Source of the DNA: CALUVN01 sp944323595
GTDB lineage: Bacteria > Cyanobacteriota > Vampirovibrionia > Gastranaerophilales > Gastranaerophilaceae
Assembly: GCA_963931255.1 (NCBI GenBank)
Contig: OZ006972.1
Coordinates: 620,001-684,000, forward strand
Reading direction: 5' to 3'
Length of the DNA: 64,000 nt
Made by a program: the position numbers and the translations under genes. Under the pieces are notes generated by a model, which ran no database searches, had not been told where the DNA came from, and saw only the letters and a list, made by a program, of their open reading frames with translations. Numbering within the stretch: the stretch's first letter is position 1; the number at the start of each line of letters is the position of its first letter. Shown here piece after piece: positions 25,233 through 34,955 of the stretch.

Positions 25233-25350
25233 TATTGCAAATAGCTTTAGGCTTTTGTGAATTAAATATAAATAAAATAAAGAAATAAAAATTTTTTAAC
25301 AATATTTTCAATCTTATCTAAACATGATACAATGCAGGAAAAGGTAATTT

Positions 25351-28300
25351 ATGGTTGGAACTTCTGATACTAGAGAGAAAGTTAGTCTATTATATCAATA
25401 TATAAAACAATTCTGTATGCTTCGTAATAAGGTTATTACAGATATACGTAATCAAAAAGAATTTTTCTATTTTGATGATTTTCCAAATGCTCCAGAGTTT
25501 ATTACTATTAATTATAGAGATCGACTTGAAAATATTTCAGAAGAAGAAATTTATAAAAATCCGATATTGACAATAAAAAAGCCCGAATTTCAGGTTTGTC
25601 CAAAACCACCATCTGAATTAATAGAATATTTAGATCCTGGCTGGGAACAGTATATTAATGATGCTATATTAAATGAAAAATTTAAAAATTTAGATACTAC
25701 AATTTCTAATCTTATTTTAAATTCTTTTAATAAGTGGTCTGTAATTCGTAAAACTTGGGTAGAAAAACAAAAACTTATAAAAAAGGTTAGAGATTTATTC
25801 AATAAATTACGAAATATAGCAGATGATTTGAAAAAAGAAGATGACACCCTTGAATTAGTTGTTGGAAATGGAATTTTAACTAAAAATAATGACCAAAATA
25901 TTAACCACCCGGTATTATTAAAACGCGTAAATATTATATATGATGCAAAAACAAATTCTATTTCTATTATAGATGTTGATAAAGATAGTGAGTTATACTT
26001 AGATTTATTGCGTACGGTTGATGGAATAAATATAGATGAAATAAGAGGATTACAGGAGGATGTAAAGAATAATTTTTATCATCCTCTAGATAGCAATGAT
26101 ACACGTGATTTTTTTAAAATTTTAATTCACAAACTTCATAATAATGGTATATATGATGATGGTAATGAAATAAGTTATATGCCAAATGAAGAGGTCATGC
26201 TTATCAGCTTTAAACCTGTTCTTATATTACGGAAAAGAAATGACGGAACATTAAAAGCCTTAGATTCTATTATTGAGGATATTGAAACAGAAAATAAAAT
26301 ACCTCCTTATCTTATAGACTTAACTAATGGTGGTAAAATAGATATTCCAGAAGATAATCAGATACAATCAATAGACAGACAGTTGGCTGCAACCAGTGGA
26401 GAAGATGTAGATATATTGTTACCGCTTGAAGCAAATAAAGAGCAATTAGAAATAGCACAAAGAATAGAGAAATTTAATGCTGTTATTGTTCAAGGTCCTC
26501 CTGGAACAGGGAAAAGCCACAGTATTGCAAATATTCTTTCTCATTTTTTGGCACAGGGCAAAAATGTATTAATTACAAGTTATACAAAGAAGGCTCTGTC
26601 TGTTTTAAAAGATAAAATTCCAAAAGAACTTCAAAGTTTGTGTGTTTCACTATTAGACGACTCAAATAATGATATGGAACGTTCTATAGACGGCATTGCT
26701 AATTATTTATCAAAATATACATCAAAAGAACTTTTTGAAAAATCTAAGCAATTAGAAAGTGAGCGTAACTTAATAATAAAAAATTTGGCAGATTTAAGAA
26801 AAGAAATTTTTATGCTTCGTAATCAAGAAGCTCAAAAGATAGTATATGATGGAAAAGGTTATTCTGTCATAGATGTTGCAGATTTTGTAAGAACAAATGA
26901 AAAATCATTAGCAACAATTATTCCGGGAGATGTGAAATCAGGTCTTGAATTTCCTCTAACAGATGAAGAGTTAAATAAACTCTACATAAGTAATGTTGAA
27001 TTAACAAAACAGGATGAATGTGAAATAGGTTATAATTTACCAAATCCAAATGATTTGCTGTCACCATCAAAGTTCAATGAATTAAAAATAAAATATGACA
27101 ATATTTTTCAAAAAATTAAGACTACTGAAAATCAATTATCTATAAAGTTAAAAGTTGAATCTAATAAAATAATTTTGATTGACCAAGACTCGGATGTGGT
27201 GTTAATAAATAACGTACCTGAACAGAGTCTTAAAACTTTAGTTAGTTTTATAAAAAAGCAGGGGAAATTAGATAAATGGGGTATTCAAGCTGTAAGTGAC
27301 GGATTGTCACATAACCGTGGAAGGTGGTTACTTTTAGTAAAGAAAATAGAAGAAACCATAGCTTTTGCTCAAAAAAATTCTCTTCAAGGTTTTGGGAAAC
27401 AGGTAATCGTTGACAAAACTTTGGATACAGATACAATATTACCAATTTTAGAAGAGTTAAAAGAACTTTTATTAAAGAAAAAGAAACTCTCTAATCTAGA
27501 TTATTTATTTCACTCTGATTTTAAAATGCTTATGCAGAAAATTACTATAAATGGAAAGTCTATAAAAAATTCAGAAGATTGTTCTATTGTTATAAATAAA
27601 CTTAAATTAGATAAAATGAGAAAAGATTTAAGTATCTATTGGGACTTACTGCTTGCAACTAACGGGCAAAAACGATTTATTGAATTGGGTGAAGAACCTG
27701 AAATTACGGCACAAAAATATATTCCCAAAATTAAATATTATCTTGACTGGTATAACAATGACTACAAACAACTAAAGACATATTTAGAACAGTCTGGTTT
27801 TAACTATCAAAATATGGTTCAAATTGATGATTTAATTTCAAACAAAGAACAAATAATTAAGGTCAGTGAATTTATGTTTAACAAATTACCCCAATATATT
27901 AATTTAGCGATTTATCTCAATAATCTTAAACCGATAAAAGAGTTTCAACACAAATGTATATCTTTATTATCTGATAACAATCGTAATAAATCTGTAATAT
28001 GTTCTAACTTAATTAAATCTATAAAATCTTTAGATTGTGAAAAATATAGCCAAAATTATTTTGCACTTTCTACTTTGTATAAAAAAAATGAATTAGCAAA
28101 AACTCGACAAAATATACTTCAAAGATTAGAGCAAGTGGCTCCATTATGGGCATCCGAAATTAAAAATAGAAGAGGAATTCATGGGGAAAATAAATATCCA
28201 ATACAAATAAAAGATGCTTGGAAATGGAAGCAATTTAATATGATTATTGAAAATATAACCAGTGAATCTTTGGATGAAAAAATCAAAAAAACATCTGAAT

Positions 28301-29880
28301 TAAGCAAACATTTAAAACAAAAGACTACACAACTGGCTGAATGTAAGGCGTGGTATCATTTATTAAAACGAAGTGAAGCCGATCTAGACTTAAGGCAGGC
28401 CTTGAATGGATGGAAAAGCACTGTCAAGCAAATAGGTAAAGGTACCGGGAAAAATGCAAATAAATTAAAGCAGGAAGCAAGAAAGAAAATGAAACAATGC
28501 CAGGCAGCTGTTCCTGCTTGGATTATGGATATTAATACAGCATTAGAAAATCTCACTCCAGGAGAAAATTTATTTGACGTTATTATAATAGATGAAGCTA
28601 GCCAAGCTGATATTAGAGCTTTGTCTATTTGCTATATGGGTAAAAAATTAATAATTGTGGGCGATGATAAACAGGTTAGCCCTTCTTCTATTGGTATTGA
28701 ATTAGATCAAACTAACAATTTGTTAACAACATATTTAAAAGATAAAATTCCTAACTGGCACTTATACAATCCGGTATCATCTTTGTATGTTATTACAGGA
28801 ACAACTTTCCAACCTTTAATGTTGAGGGAACATTTTAGGTGCGTGCCGGATATTATTGGTTATAGCAATAAGTTATCGTATAATTTTAAAATAAAACCAT
28901 TAAGAGAAGCAGGAAGCTCTAATATTTTACCTGCCGTTATTAATTATAGAGTTGATGGAGGATCAAGAAAACAAAATTCTAAAACGAATGAAGCAGAAGC
29001 TGAAGCAATTGTTAGTTTAATCCAGGCTTGTATTGAACAGCCCGAATATAAAAATAAAACTTTTGGTGTTATTTCTTTATTAGGAGATGAACAGGCATTA
29101 TTAATTCAATCGAAAATTCACAGTATGATAGATATTGCGGAATATGAAAACAGGAAAATCTTGTGCGGTAATGCATCTAATTTTCAGGGCGATGAGCGGG
29201 ATGTAATTTTTCTATCAATGGTCGATAGTAATGAAGATAATGTGCCTTTAAACTTAAAAGGGGATGGGCGTAACGACTCAACTAAACAGCGCTACAATGT
29301 AGCTGCTAGTCGTGCAAGAGATCAAATGTGGGTTGTTCATTCATTAGATAAGGACAGAGATTTAAAAGACGGCGATATTCGAAAAGGTTTACTGGAATAT
29401 TCTTTAAATCCTAGTTTGTTTGTAAAATCAGTTGAGAATATAGAGGAACAAGCCGACTCTCCTTTTGAAATAGAAGTTTGTGAGTATTTAGTGGCAAGAG
29501 ACTACAATATAATTCAACAATGGCCTGTAGGTTCTTATCGAATTGATATAGTAGCACAATATAATGGGCACAAAGTCGCTATAGAATGTGATGGTGAACG
29601 CTGGCATAGTGGCGAAAAAAAAATTCGTGAAGATATGGAGCGTCAGACTATATTAGAACGTATTGGCTGGAAATTTATAAGAATTAGAGGAAGTGAATAT
29701 TACAGAAACAAAACCAAAACAATGGAATCCGTAATTGTACAATTAACAAATTTGGGTATTCAACCTGAAAAAATTATCAATATTGATGATAACGGACATC
29801 AGACATCGGAACTTTTAGACAGGATAAAAATACGGGCTTCACAAATAAGAAATTCTTGGGCTAATAAAAATGAAGAATGA
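25351..29880 (+). CDS. Large SF1 helicase with C-terminal Vsr/DUF559-like nuclease
   Basis: 1509 aa. Walker A VQGPPGTGKSHSIANIL is at about residues 380-396; a long helical insert follows; Walker B DVIIIDEASQADIRAL is near residue 1078, with IIVGDDKQVSPSSIG after it and the motif V/VI block QGDERDVIFLSM, YNVAASRARDQMWVV. The last ~110 residues (RIDIVAQYNGHKVAIECDGE then RWHS, GWKFIRIRGSEYYRN) form a Vsr/MTES_1575-like endonuclease. Such Upf1-like helicase-nuclease fusions are known in phage-defence islands. Its placement between two prophages agrees. A weak TACAAT -10 precedes it. Specificity is unknown. Confidence 0.85.
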   Translation: MVGTSDTREKVSLLYQYIKQFCMLRNKVITDIRNQKEFFYFDDFPNAPEFITINYRDRLENISEEEIYKNPILTIKKPEFQVCPKPPSELIEYLDPGWEQYINDAILNEKFKNLDTTISNLILNSFNKWSVIRKTWVEKQKLIKKVRDLFNKLRNIADDLKKEDDTLELVVGNGILTKNNDQNINHPVLLKRVNIIYDAKTNSISIIDVDKDSELYLDLLRTVDGINIDEIRGLQEDVKNNFYHPLDSNDTRDFFKILIHKLHNNGIYDDGNEISYMPNEEVMLISFKPVLILRKRNDGTLKALDSIIEDIETENKIPPYLIDLTNGGKIDIPEDNQIQSIDRQLAATSGEDVDILLPLEANKEQLEIAQRIEKFNAVIVQGPPGTGKSHSIANILSHFLAQGKNVLITSYTKKALSVLKDKIPKELQSLCVSLLDDSNNDMERSIDGIANYLSKYTSKELFEKSKQLESERNLIIKNLADLRKEIFMLRNQEAQKIVYDGKGYSVIDVADFVRTNEKSLATIIPGDVKSGLEFPLTDEELNKLYISNVELTKQDECEIGYNLPNPNDLLSPSKFNELKIKYDNIFQKIKTTENQLSIKLKVESNKIILIDQDSDVVLINNVPEQSLKTLVSFIKKQGKLDKWGIQAVSDGLSHNRGRWLLLVKKIEETIAFAQKNSLQGFGKQVIVDKTLDTDTILPILEELKELLLKKKKLSNLDYLFHSDFKMLMQKITINGKSIKNSEDCSIVINKLKLDKMRKDLSIYWDLLLATNGQKRFIELGEEPEITAQKYIPKIKYYLDWYNNDYKQLKTYLEQSGFNYQNMVQIDDLISNKEQIIKVSEFMFNKLPQYINLAIYLNNLKPIKEFQHKCISLLSDNNRNKSVICSNLIKSIKSLDCEKYSQNYFALSTLYKKNELAKTRQNILQRLEQVAPLWASEIKNRRGIHGENKYPIQIKDAWKWKQFNMIIENITSESLDEKIKKTSELSKHLKQKTTQLAECKAWYHLLKRSEADLDLRQALNGWKSTVKQIGKGTGKNANKLKQEARKKMKQCQAAVPAWIMDINTALENLTPGENLFDVIIIDEASQADIRALSICYMGKKLIIVGDDKQVSPSSIGIELDQTNNLLTTYLKDKIPNWHLYNPVSSLYVITGTTFQPLMLREHFRCVPDIIGYSNKLSYNFKIKPLREAGSSNILPAVINYRVDGGSRKQNSKTNEAEAEAIVSLIQACIEQPEYKNKTFGVISLLGDEQALLIQSKIHSMIDIAEYENRKILCGNASNFQGDERDVIFLSMVDSNEDNVPLNLKGDGRNDSTKQRYNVAASRARDQMWVVHSLDKDRDLKDGDIRKGLLEYSLNPSLFVKSVENIEEQADSPFEIEVCEYLVARDYNIIQQWPVGSYRIDIVAQYNGHKVAIECDGERWHSGEKKIREDMERQTILERIGWKFIRIRGSEYYRNKTKTMESVIVQLTNLGIQPEKIINIDDNGHQTSELLDRIKIRASQIRNSWANKNEE

Positions 29881-29932
29881 AAGAGAGATACCGAATAATT
29901 TAAAAAAGTGACCCAAAAAGAAAGGAATATAA

Positions 29933-30232
29933 ATGAAAAAATTTATTTTAATTTTGATGTTATTACTTATTAATACTACTCAGGTGTTTGCATTTACAAC
30001 TTGGGAAAACAGTCCAAACAATTGGAACAATAGTATTAACAATTGGCAAAATAGTCCAAATAATTGGGTAAATAGCCCAAATAACTGGAATAATTCTATC
30101 AATAATCCTAATGCGAATATTATTTATGATTCAAATGGGAATGCAAGAGGATATGCAGTTCCAAAATCTAATGGGACTGGTATGAATCTATATGATTTTA
30201 ATGGTAATAGAAATGGCTATTATAATTATTAA
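29933..30232 (+). CDS. Secreted protein with NSPNNW repeats
   Basis: 99 aa. A signal peptide (FILILMLLLINTTQVFA) precedes six or so seven-residue units of the form N-S-P/I-N-N-W-N/Q/V, for example ENSPNNWNNSINNWQNSPNN. A short C-terminal domain, NIIYDSNGNARGYAVPKSNG and FNGNRNGYY, carries two DxNGNxxGY motifs. Proteins of this layout (Asn-Trp repeats plus DNNGNRxGY) are known as small secreted proteins of many bacteria, without known function. It has AAAGGAA upstream. Confidence 0.75.
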   Translation: MKKFILILMLLLINTTQVFAFTTWENSPNNWNNSINNWQNSPNNWVNSPNNWNNSINNPNANIIYDSNGNARGYAVPKSNGTGMNLYDFNGNRNGYYNY

Positions 30233-30283
30233 TTTAATATAATGAATAATTTATATAGATTAAAATTTTAGTTGGAGACTGAG

Positions 30284-32074
30284 ATGTTTAAAAAAAAGAA
30301 CGCTTCTGATTATTTAAATGAAGCTGAAGTATTATATAAAAATAGAAATTATCAAAATACAGTAAAATTATTAGATAAAGCAATAAACTTGGATTCTAAT
30401 TTAACAGAAGCATATATTTTAAGAGCAAATTGTTTTATCAAGCTCTTATTATATGAAAAGGCAATCAATGATTATAGTACTTTTTTAAATTTGATAGATA
30501 CAACATCAATAAATGTTAATAATAATAAACTGACTAAGTTTTATGATAATGCTGATGACAAGTACAATAACAAAAAGGCTATTGCTTATTGTGAAAGGGG
30601 GTATTGCAAAAGTCAGTTAGGGCTATCAGAAGAAGCATTTTCTGACTTTCAAGAATCAATAAATTTAAATCCAAATGATGTGTGGACATATTATCGGAGA
30701 GGCCGATATTATAATGAATTAGGCTTATATAAAGAAGCAGTTATTGATTTTAATAAGGCTATGGATTTAAAACCTAATTTTGTTATAGCATACAATGATA
30801 GGGGTATTGCAAAGGCAAATTTAGGTTTCCATCCTGATGCTATTAATGATTTTAAATTATGTTTATCCTTAGACCCGACTAATGATTGTGTATATCATAA
30901 TATTGCTGTATCACTTAGTTCAATGGGAGATTATTTAACGGCTCTGCTATATGATAATAAAGCAATTGAATTAAATTCTACTAATACTGCTTATTATTAT
31001 TATAGGGGAGAAATAAAAGTTCATTTACAAATGTATAATGATGCAATAAATGATTACACAAAGGTGATAGACTTAGCTTCTGATAGTAATATTATGCCTT
31101 TTGCCTATAATGGTAGAGGGTTATGTAAAAAAGAGTTGGGGTTATTTGAAGAAGCTCTTGTTGATTATAATAAATCAATAGGAATTAATCCTCATATTGC
31201 ACTGTTTTATCGAAATAGAGGTGATTTAAAACAAAGTTTGCATATTTGTAAAGCGATTTTTGGAGATGTAAATAATGCACCAAAAACTACTAAAAAAGAC
31301 TCAAAAGCAAATAACAATAATATGGACATATGTAAAAAAGATACGCATTTATTGCAAGAAGCTCTCATGGATTATAATACGGCCGTAGAATTGGATCCTA
31401 CTTGTTATTTCACATACATGCATAGAGGCTCTTTTTATGAATCAAGGGAAATGTATGAACTGGCAATTAAGGATTATGATAAGGCAACCGAACTTGCACC
31501 GGAATGTATTGATTCATACTATGCAAGAGGAATTTTGTTATGTTCTATAGGAAAATATGAACTTGGAATTGAGGATTTTAATAAATGCATTGAAATTGAA
31601 CCTACCAGTGGTCTATTTTATTTTTTGAGAGGACGTGCCAAAAGTTCATTACAGCAATATAACTCTGCTATTGAAGATTTCTCAACTGCAATTACTAAAA
31701 ATCCAAATGCTAAAGAATATTATATACAAAGAGCTTATGCATATTCACAGATACAAAATTATGAGGAAGCGATTATTGATTATAATACTGTATTAAATAA
31801 AGACCCAATGGATGCATATACTTATTGTGATAGAGGAAAAACAAAGGAATTAGCCAAAATGTACACTGAAGCCTTGGACGATTACAACATTGCTTTAAAA
31901 CTAGATCCAAATGATGCTTTAGCATATTTTAACAGAGGAACTTTATATAAAATACTTGGGAAATATGATACAGCAAAGGATGATTTTCGACATGCTTATT
32001 CAAAATGTTTAGATAATGAGGATTTGAAACAATTAGCAATAAACAATCTTAAAGAGTTAAAAACTCAGAACTAA
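30284..32074 (+). CDS. TPR-repeat protein
   Basis: 596 aa from ATG 30284 with a TGGAG site. About 14 tetratricopeptide repeats run along its length, e.g. AYCERGYCKSQLGLSEEAFS, then AYNDRGIAKANLGFHPDAIN and AYFNRGTLYKILGKYDTAKD. A low-complexity insert (TTKKDSKANNNN) breaks them near residue 335. No signal peptide or catalytic domain is visible, so it is a cytoplasmic scaffold or part of a larger system. The 3' end lies in a ~180-bp segment repeated after the next gene. Confidence 0.88.
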   Translation: MFKKKNASDYLNEAEVLYKNRNYQNTVKLLDKAINLDSNLTEAYILRANCFIKLLLYEKAINDYSTFLNLIDTTSINVNNNKLTKFYDNADDKYNNKKAIAYCERGYCKSQLGLSEEAFSDFQESINLNPNDVWTYYRRGRYYNELGLYKEAVIDFNKAMDLKPNFVIAYNDRGIAKANLGFHPDAINDFKLCLSLDPTNDCVYHNIAVSLSSMGDYLTALLYDNKAIELNSTNTAYYYYRGEIKVHLQMYNDAINDYTKVIDLASDSNIMPFAYNGRGLCKKELGLFEEALVDYNKSIGINPHIALFYRNRGDLKQSLHICKAIFGDVNNAPKTTKKDSKANNNNMDICKKDTHLLQEALMDYNTAVELDPTCYFTYMHRGSFYESREMYELAIKDYDKATELAPECIDSYYARGILLCSIGKYELGIEDFNKCIEIEPTSGLFYFLRGRAKSSLQQYNSAIEDFSTAITKNPNAKEYYIQRAYAYSQIQNYEEAIIDYNTVLNKDPMDAYTYCDRGKTKELAKMYTEALDDYNIALKLDPNDALAYFNRGTLYKILGKYDTAKDDFRHAYSKCLDNEDLKQLAINNLKELKTQN

Positions 32075-32215
32075 ATAAGACATAAATTAAAATAAAAGAA
32101 TTCAGATAATACCGAAATTAAGCTAAGTTTAAAAAGTAAAAAGAAAGGAGAGTAATTTTGCCACAAAATATTCAAAACAACAATAGAATTTTTTCAAGTA
32201 TTATAAAAAAAATCA
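32036..32215 (+). repeat. Direct repeat, copy 1
   Basis: About 180 bases covering the last 12 codons of the TPR gene, the intergenic DNA with an AAAGGAGAG site, and the first ~18 codons of the M48 gene's start. Copy 2 is at 33202-33383 and is nearly identical except for scattered substitutions and a small indel. Confidence 0.85.
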
Positions 32216-32247
32216 ATATAAATGAAGAAACGCTGGGAGTTTTTTAA
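32158..32247 (+). pseudogene. Truncated 5' copy of the M48 protease gene
   Basis: A TTG-start frame reads MPQNIQNNNRIFSSIIKK and then INEETLGVF-stop. Its first 16 residues match the M48 protein start at 33325 (MQQNIQNNNRIFSNIIRK). The homology ends after about 18 codons, and the frame then stops immediately before the ATG of the ADP-ribosylglycohydrolase. It keeps the ribosome site, so it may now act as a short coupling leader. Confidence 0.7.
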
Positions 32248-33030
32248 ATGATAGGTGGATTAATTGGTGATATCGTTGGCTCACGATTTGAACATAATAA
32301 CTGTAAAACTAAGGTGTTTGACCTATTCACTAATAAATGTTCTTATACAGATGATTCTGTAATGTCGTTAGCAGTTTGTAATGCACTTATGCAAAGTAGA
32401 TCTGACTATAGTGATTTGAGAGAACAAGCTGTCCTATCTTTGCAAACTATCGGTCGCTTGTATCCATATTGTGGTTATGGTTATTTTTTTAAACAATGGC
32501 TATTTTCTGAAAATCCGCAACCATATTATAGTTATGGCAATGGAGCAGCAATGCGAGTAAGTGCTTGCGGTTATGTTGGAAAAACAATTAATGAAGTAAA
32601 GATACTTTCAAAAGCCGTTACGGAGATAACACATAATCATCCGGAAGGCCTGAAAGGTGCTGAAGCGGTAGCCGTATCTGTATTTTTGGCACGCACAGGC
32701 TGTAGTCTGATAGAAATTAAAAATTATTTTATAGAAAACTACTATCCATTAGATTTTATGCTTGACGATATTCGTGAAACCTATCAATTCAACACAAGCT
32801 GTCAAGGTACTATTCCTCAAGCACTAGCAGCTTTCTTTGAATCAACAGATTTTGAAGATGCAATAAGAAATGCAATTTCAATCGGAGGTGATAGTGATAC
32901 AATAGCTGCTATTACTGGCTCTGTCGCTGGTGCATACTATGGAGTTTCAACAACTATTAGAGAGCAGGCTTGTAAATTTTTAGATGAGTATCTTCTTAAA
33001 ATTCTTTTGGAATTTGAAAATAAATATTAG
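32248..33030 (+). CDS. ADP-ribosylglycohydrolase
   Basis: 260 aa. It has the family motifs in order: MIGGLIGDIVGSRFE, YTDDSVMSLAV (Mg-binding), GNGAAMRVSACGYV, THNHPEGLKGAEAV, and GGDSDTIAAITGSVAGAYYG. The enzyme removes ADP-ribose from proteins or small molecules, using two Mg ions. It directly follows the truncated M48 leader, and has its own GGGAG site. It sits between two direct repeats. Three kb away an ADP-ribosyltransferase is coded, so it may reverse that reaction, though this is inferred. Confidence 0.92.
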   Translation: MIGGLIGDIVGSRFEHNNCKTKVFDLFTNKCSYTDDSVMSLAVCNALMQSRSDYSDLREQAVLSLQTIGRLYPYCGYGYFFKQWLFSENPQPYYSYGNGAAMRVSACGYVGKTINEVKILSKAVTEITHNHPEGLKGAEAVAVSVFLARTGCSLIEIKNYFIENYYPLDFMLDDIRETYQFNTSCQGTIPQALAAFFESTDFEDAIRNAISIGGDSDTIAAITGSVAGAYYGVSTTIREQACKFLDEYLLKILLEFENKY

Positions 33031-33201
33031 AAAAATATTTTTATAAAACTGGAAAAATTCTAAGCTTAAGTTTTCGAAAACAATCAAACCAAGCGAAAAA
33101 TTTTACTTGATAGTTTTTATCCACTTGGAGAATTAAACTCAATATAACAATATAATATTTTTCCCTAAAATCACATACCTTAGGTAACATAATAAATATT
33201 G

Positions 33202-33383
33202 GCAATAAACAATCTTAAGAAGCTAAAAACACAAAATTAAATAAGACATAAATTAAAATAAAAGAATTCAGATAATACCGAAATTAAGCTAAGCTTAAAA
33301 AATTAAAATGAAAGGAGAGTAATTTTGCAACAAAATATTCAAAATAATAATAGAATTTTTTCGAATATTATTCGAAAAAATCA
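33202..33383 (+). repeat. Direct repeat, copy 2
   Basis: Matches copy 1 at 32036-32215. It begins with the in-frame remnant of a TPR gene end (INNLKKLKTQN-stop) although no TPR gene lies directly upstream, and runs through the M48 start. The 170 bases before it (33031-33201) are AT-rich with nothing recognised. Confidence 0.85.
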
Positions 33384-34224
33384 GTGCAAGTTATACTGGT
33401 ACATGTTTATCATTACTGTATTTATAGGAGTATTAGGATATATAATTTCTTCGACATTACACTTCGGATTAACCGGAACTGGATGCTTTTTAATAGGAGC
33501 TGGTATTGTTGATTTTATAGCTTATTATTATTCCGACAAACTTATAATTAAATCTGAAAATGCAATGCCTGTTTCAGATAGTCAAATTCCGCAGCTCTAT
33601 GAATTAGTGAATGAACTTTGTACTAATAACAATATTGAAATGCCAAAGTTATATATGATAGATTCTAAATCAATTAATGCTTTTGCGACAGGACGGAATA
33701 AGTATCTTGCAGTCTTGGTTGTTACAAGAGGACTACTTGAAAAACTTTCTATTGATGAAATCCGTGGAGTTATAGGACACGAACTATCACATATAGAAAC
33801 TGAGGATGTAAAACTAATGTCAGTGCTCTCAATTTTGACAGGTCTAGTTTGTATTATTGCAGATATATATTGGACAAATGTAATGAATAAAACAGATAAT
33901 GATCAATCCGGTATAATTTCAATAATCGGAATGGTTTTATCTTTATTTGCCCCAATAACATCTATACTGATAAAACTTTCAGTTTCCAGATCAAGAGAAT
34001 TTGCTGCAGATGCAAGGGGTGCTGAAATTTCTGGAAATCCAGAATTTTTAGCAAATGCTCTAAAAAAAATAAAAAAAGACAGAATTAAAGTACCATATGC
34101 AAGCAAAGCAACTGCTCATCTGTTTTTCACAAGTCCGTTTAAAGATGATTTCATTGGGGAATTATTTTCAACACATCCGGATATTGATGAAAGGATTCGT
34201 CGTTTATTAGATATGAAAAATTAG
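33325..34224 (+). CDS. HtpX-like M48 family metalloprotease
   Basis: 299 aa from a TTG with AAAGGAGAG. Two N-terminal membrane segments (YWYMFIITVFIGVLGYIISS and GCFLIGAGIVDFIAYYY), then the zinc motif VIGHELSHIETEDV near residue 150, two further hydrophobic stretches, and SRSREFAADARGAEISGNPE with the third zinc ligand. The C-terminal FSTHPDIDERI is typical. HtpX proteases degrade misfolded membrane proteins. Here it sits in an accessory operon, so it may serve another role. Confidence 0.92.
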   Translation: MQQNIQNNNRIFSNIIRKNQCKLYWYMFIITVFIGVLGYIISSTLHFGLTGTGCFLIGAGIVDFIAYYYSDKLIIKSENAMPVSDSQIPQLYELVNELCTNNNIEMPKLYMIDSKSINAFATGRNKYLAVLVVTRGLLEKLSIDEIRGVIGHELSHIETEDVKLMSVLSILTGLVCIIADIYWTNVMNKTDNDQSGIISIIGMVLSLFAPITSILIKLSVSRSREFAADARGAEISGNPEFLANALKKIKKDRIKVPYASKATAHLFFTSPFKDDFIGELFSTHPDIDERIRRLLDMKN

Positions 34225-34238
34225 CAAAGGAGACAATA

Positions 34239-34832
34239 ATGTCAGAAGAAATTACAAATCAAGAAAAAATTGAACTCGGAAGTCGCTCAAAAGAAATTGT
34301 TCAATGTGGACAATGTGGCAAAGATTTAACAGTTGAAGAAAGAAATGCCTTTGAAGGAGAAAATGGGAATGACATTTATTTCTGTGATGATTGTATTAAT
34401 CAAATAAGAGAGAGGTTTGATAAGATTACCAAAAATCTTAATATGCCAAAAGCTTTCTTATTTTCATTTGTTACAGCAATTGTTTGTGGTTTGCTTTACG
34501 GTTTATCAATATACCTGACAAACACTGATTTTGGTATTATAACAATTGGTGTTGCTTACTTAATTGCATTAACAGCCTGTAAAGGTGCTGGAGATAAACG
34601 TGGTATAAAACTACAAGTCCTAAGTATAATATTGACATTAGTTGCTATTTTTGTTGCACAGGATTTATATATGATTTTAAAAGTACCTCAAATGCAAAAT
34701 ATAGGTGGTGTACTGTATATCCTATTAGTAGGACCTGTTATGGCAACAACGAAAGCCGGACCAATCGGACTTTTAATATGGGCAATAGGTTTGTATACAG
34801 CATATATTTACCCTAAGGCTCCGAAAATATAG
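34239..34832 (+). CDS. Membrane protein with N-terminal zinc ribbon
   Basis: 197 aa with AAGGAG upstream. Residues ~20-60 (VQCGQCGKDLTVEERNAF and YFCDDCINQI) make a CxxC...CxxC zinc ribbon. Four or five membrane segments follow, e.g. FLFSFVTAIVCGLLYGLSIY and VLYILLVGPVMATTKAG. It follows the M48 gene by 14 bases and is probably cotranscribed; a zinc-ribbon membrane partner of the protease is plausible. I do not recognise a named family. Confidence 0.75.
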   Translation: MSEEITNQEKIELGSRSKEIVQCGQCGKDLTVEERNAFEGENGNDIYFCDDCINQIRERFDKITKNLNMPKAFLFSFVTAIVCGLLYGLSIYLTNTDFGIITIGVAYLIALTACKGAGDKRGIKLQVLSIILTLVAIFVAQDLYMILKVPQMQNIGGVLYILLVGPVMATTKAGPIGLLIWAIGLYTAYIYPKAPKI

Positions 34833-34863
34833 TAAAGTTATGTTAAAATAATAATAAAAAACG

Positions 34864-34903
34864 AATAACTTCTTTCTACCTTATAAGAGAGAGGTTATTT
34901 TAG
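34864..34903. terminator. Bidirectional terminator between convergent genes
   Basis: A 14-pair stem (34864-34877 with 34886-34899, two G-U pairs) has an 8-base loop, a short T-rich end to the right and a poly-A stretch to the left. It separates the rightward membrane-protein operon from the leftward ADP-ribosyltransferase operon. Confidence 0.65.
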
Positions 34904-34955
34904 TTATACATTGGTAGCTTGGTTGTCATTCCTGAGCCCAACAACACTATGTTCT

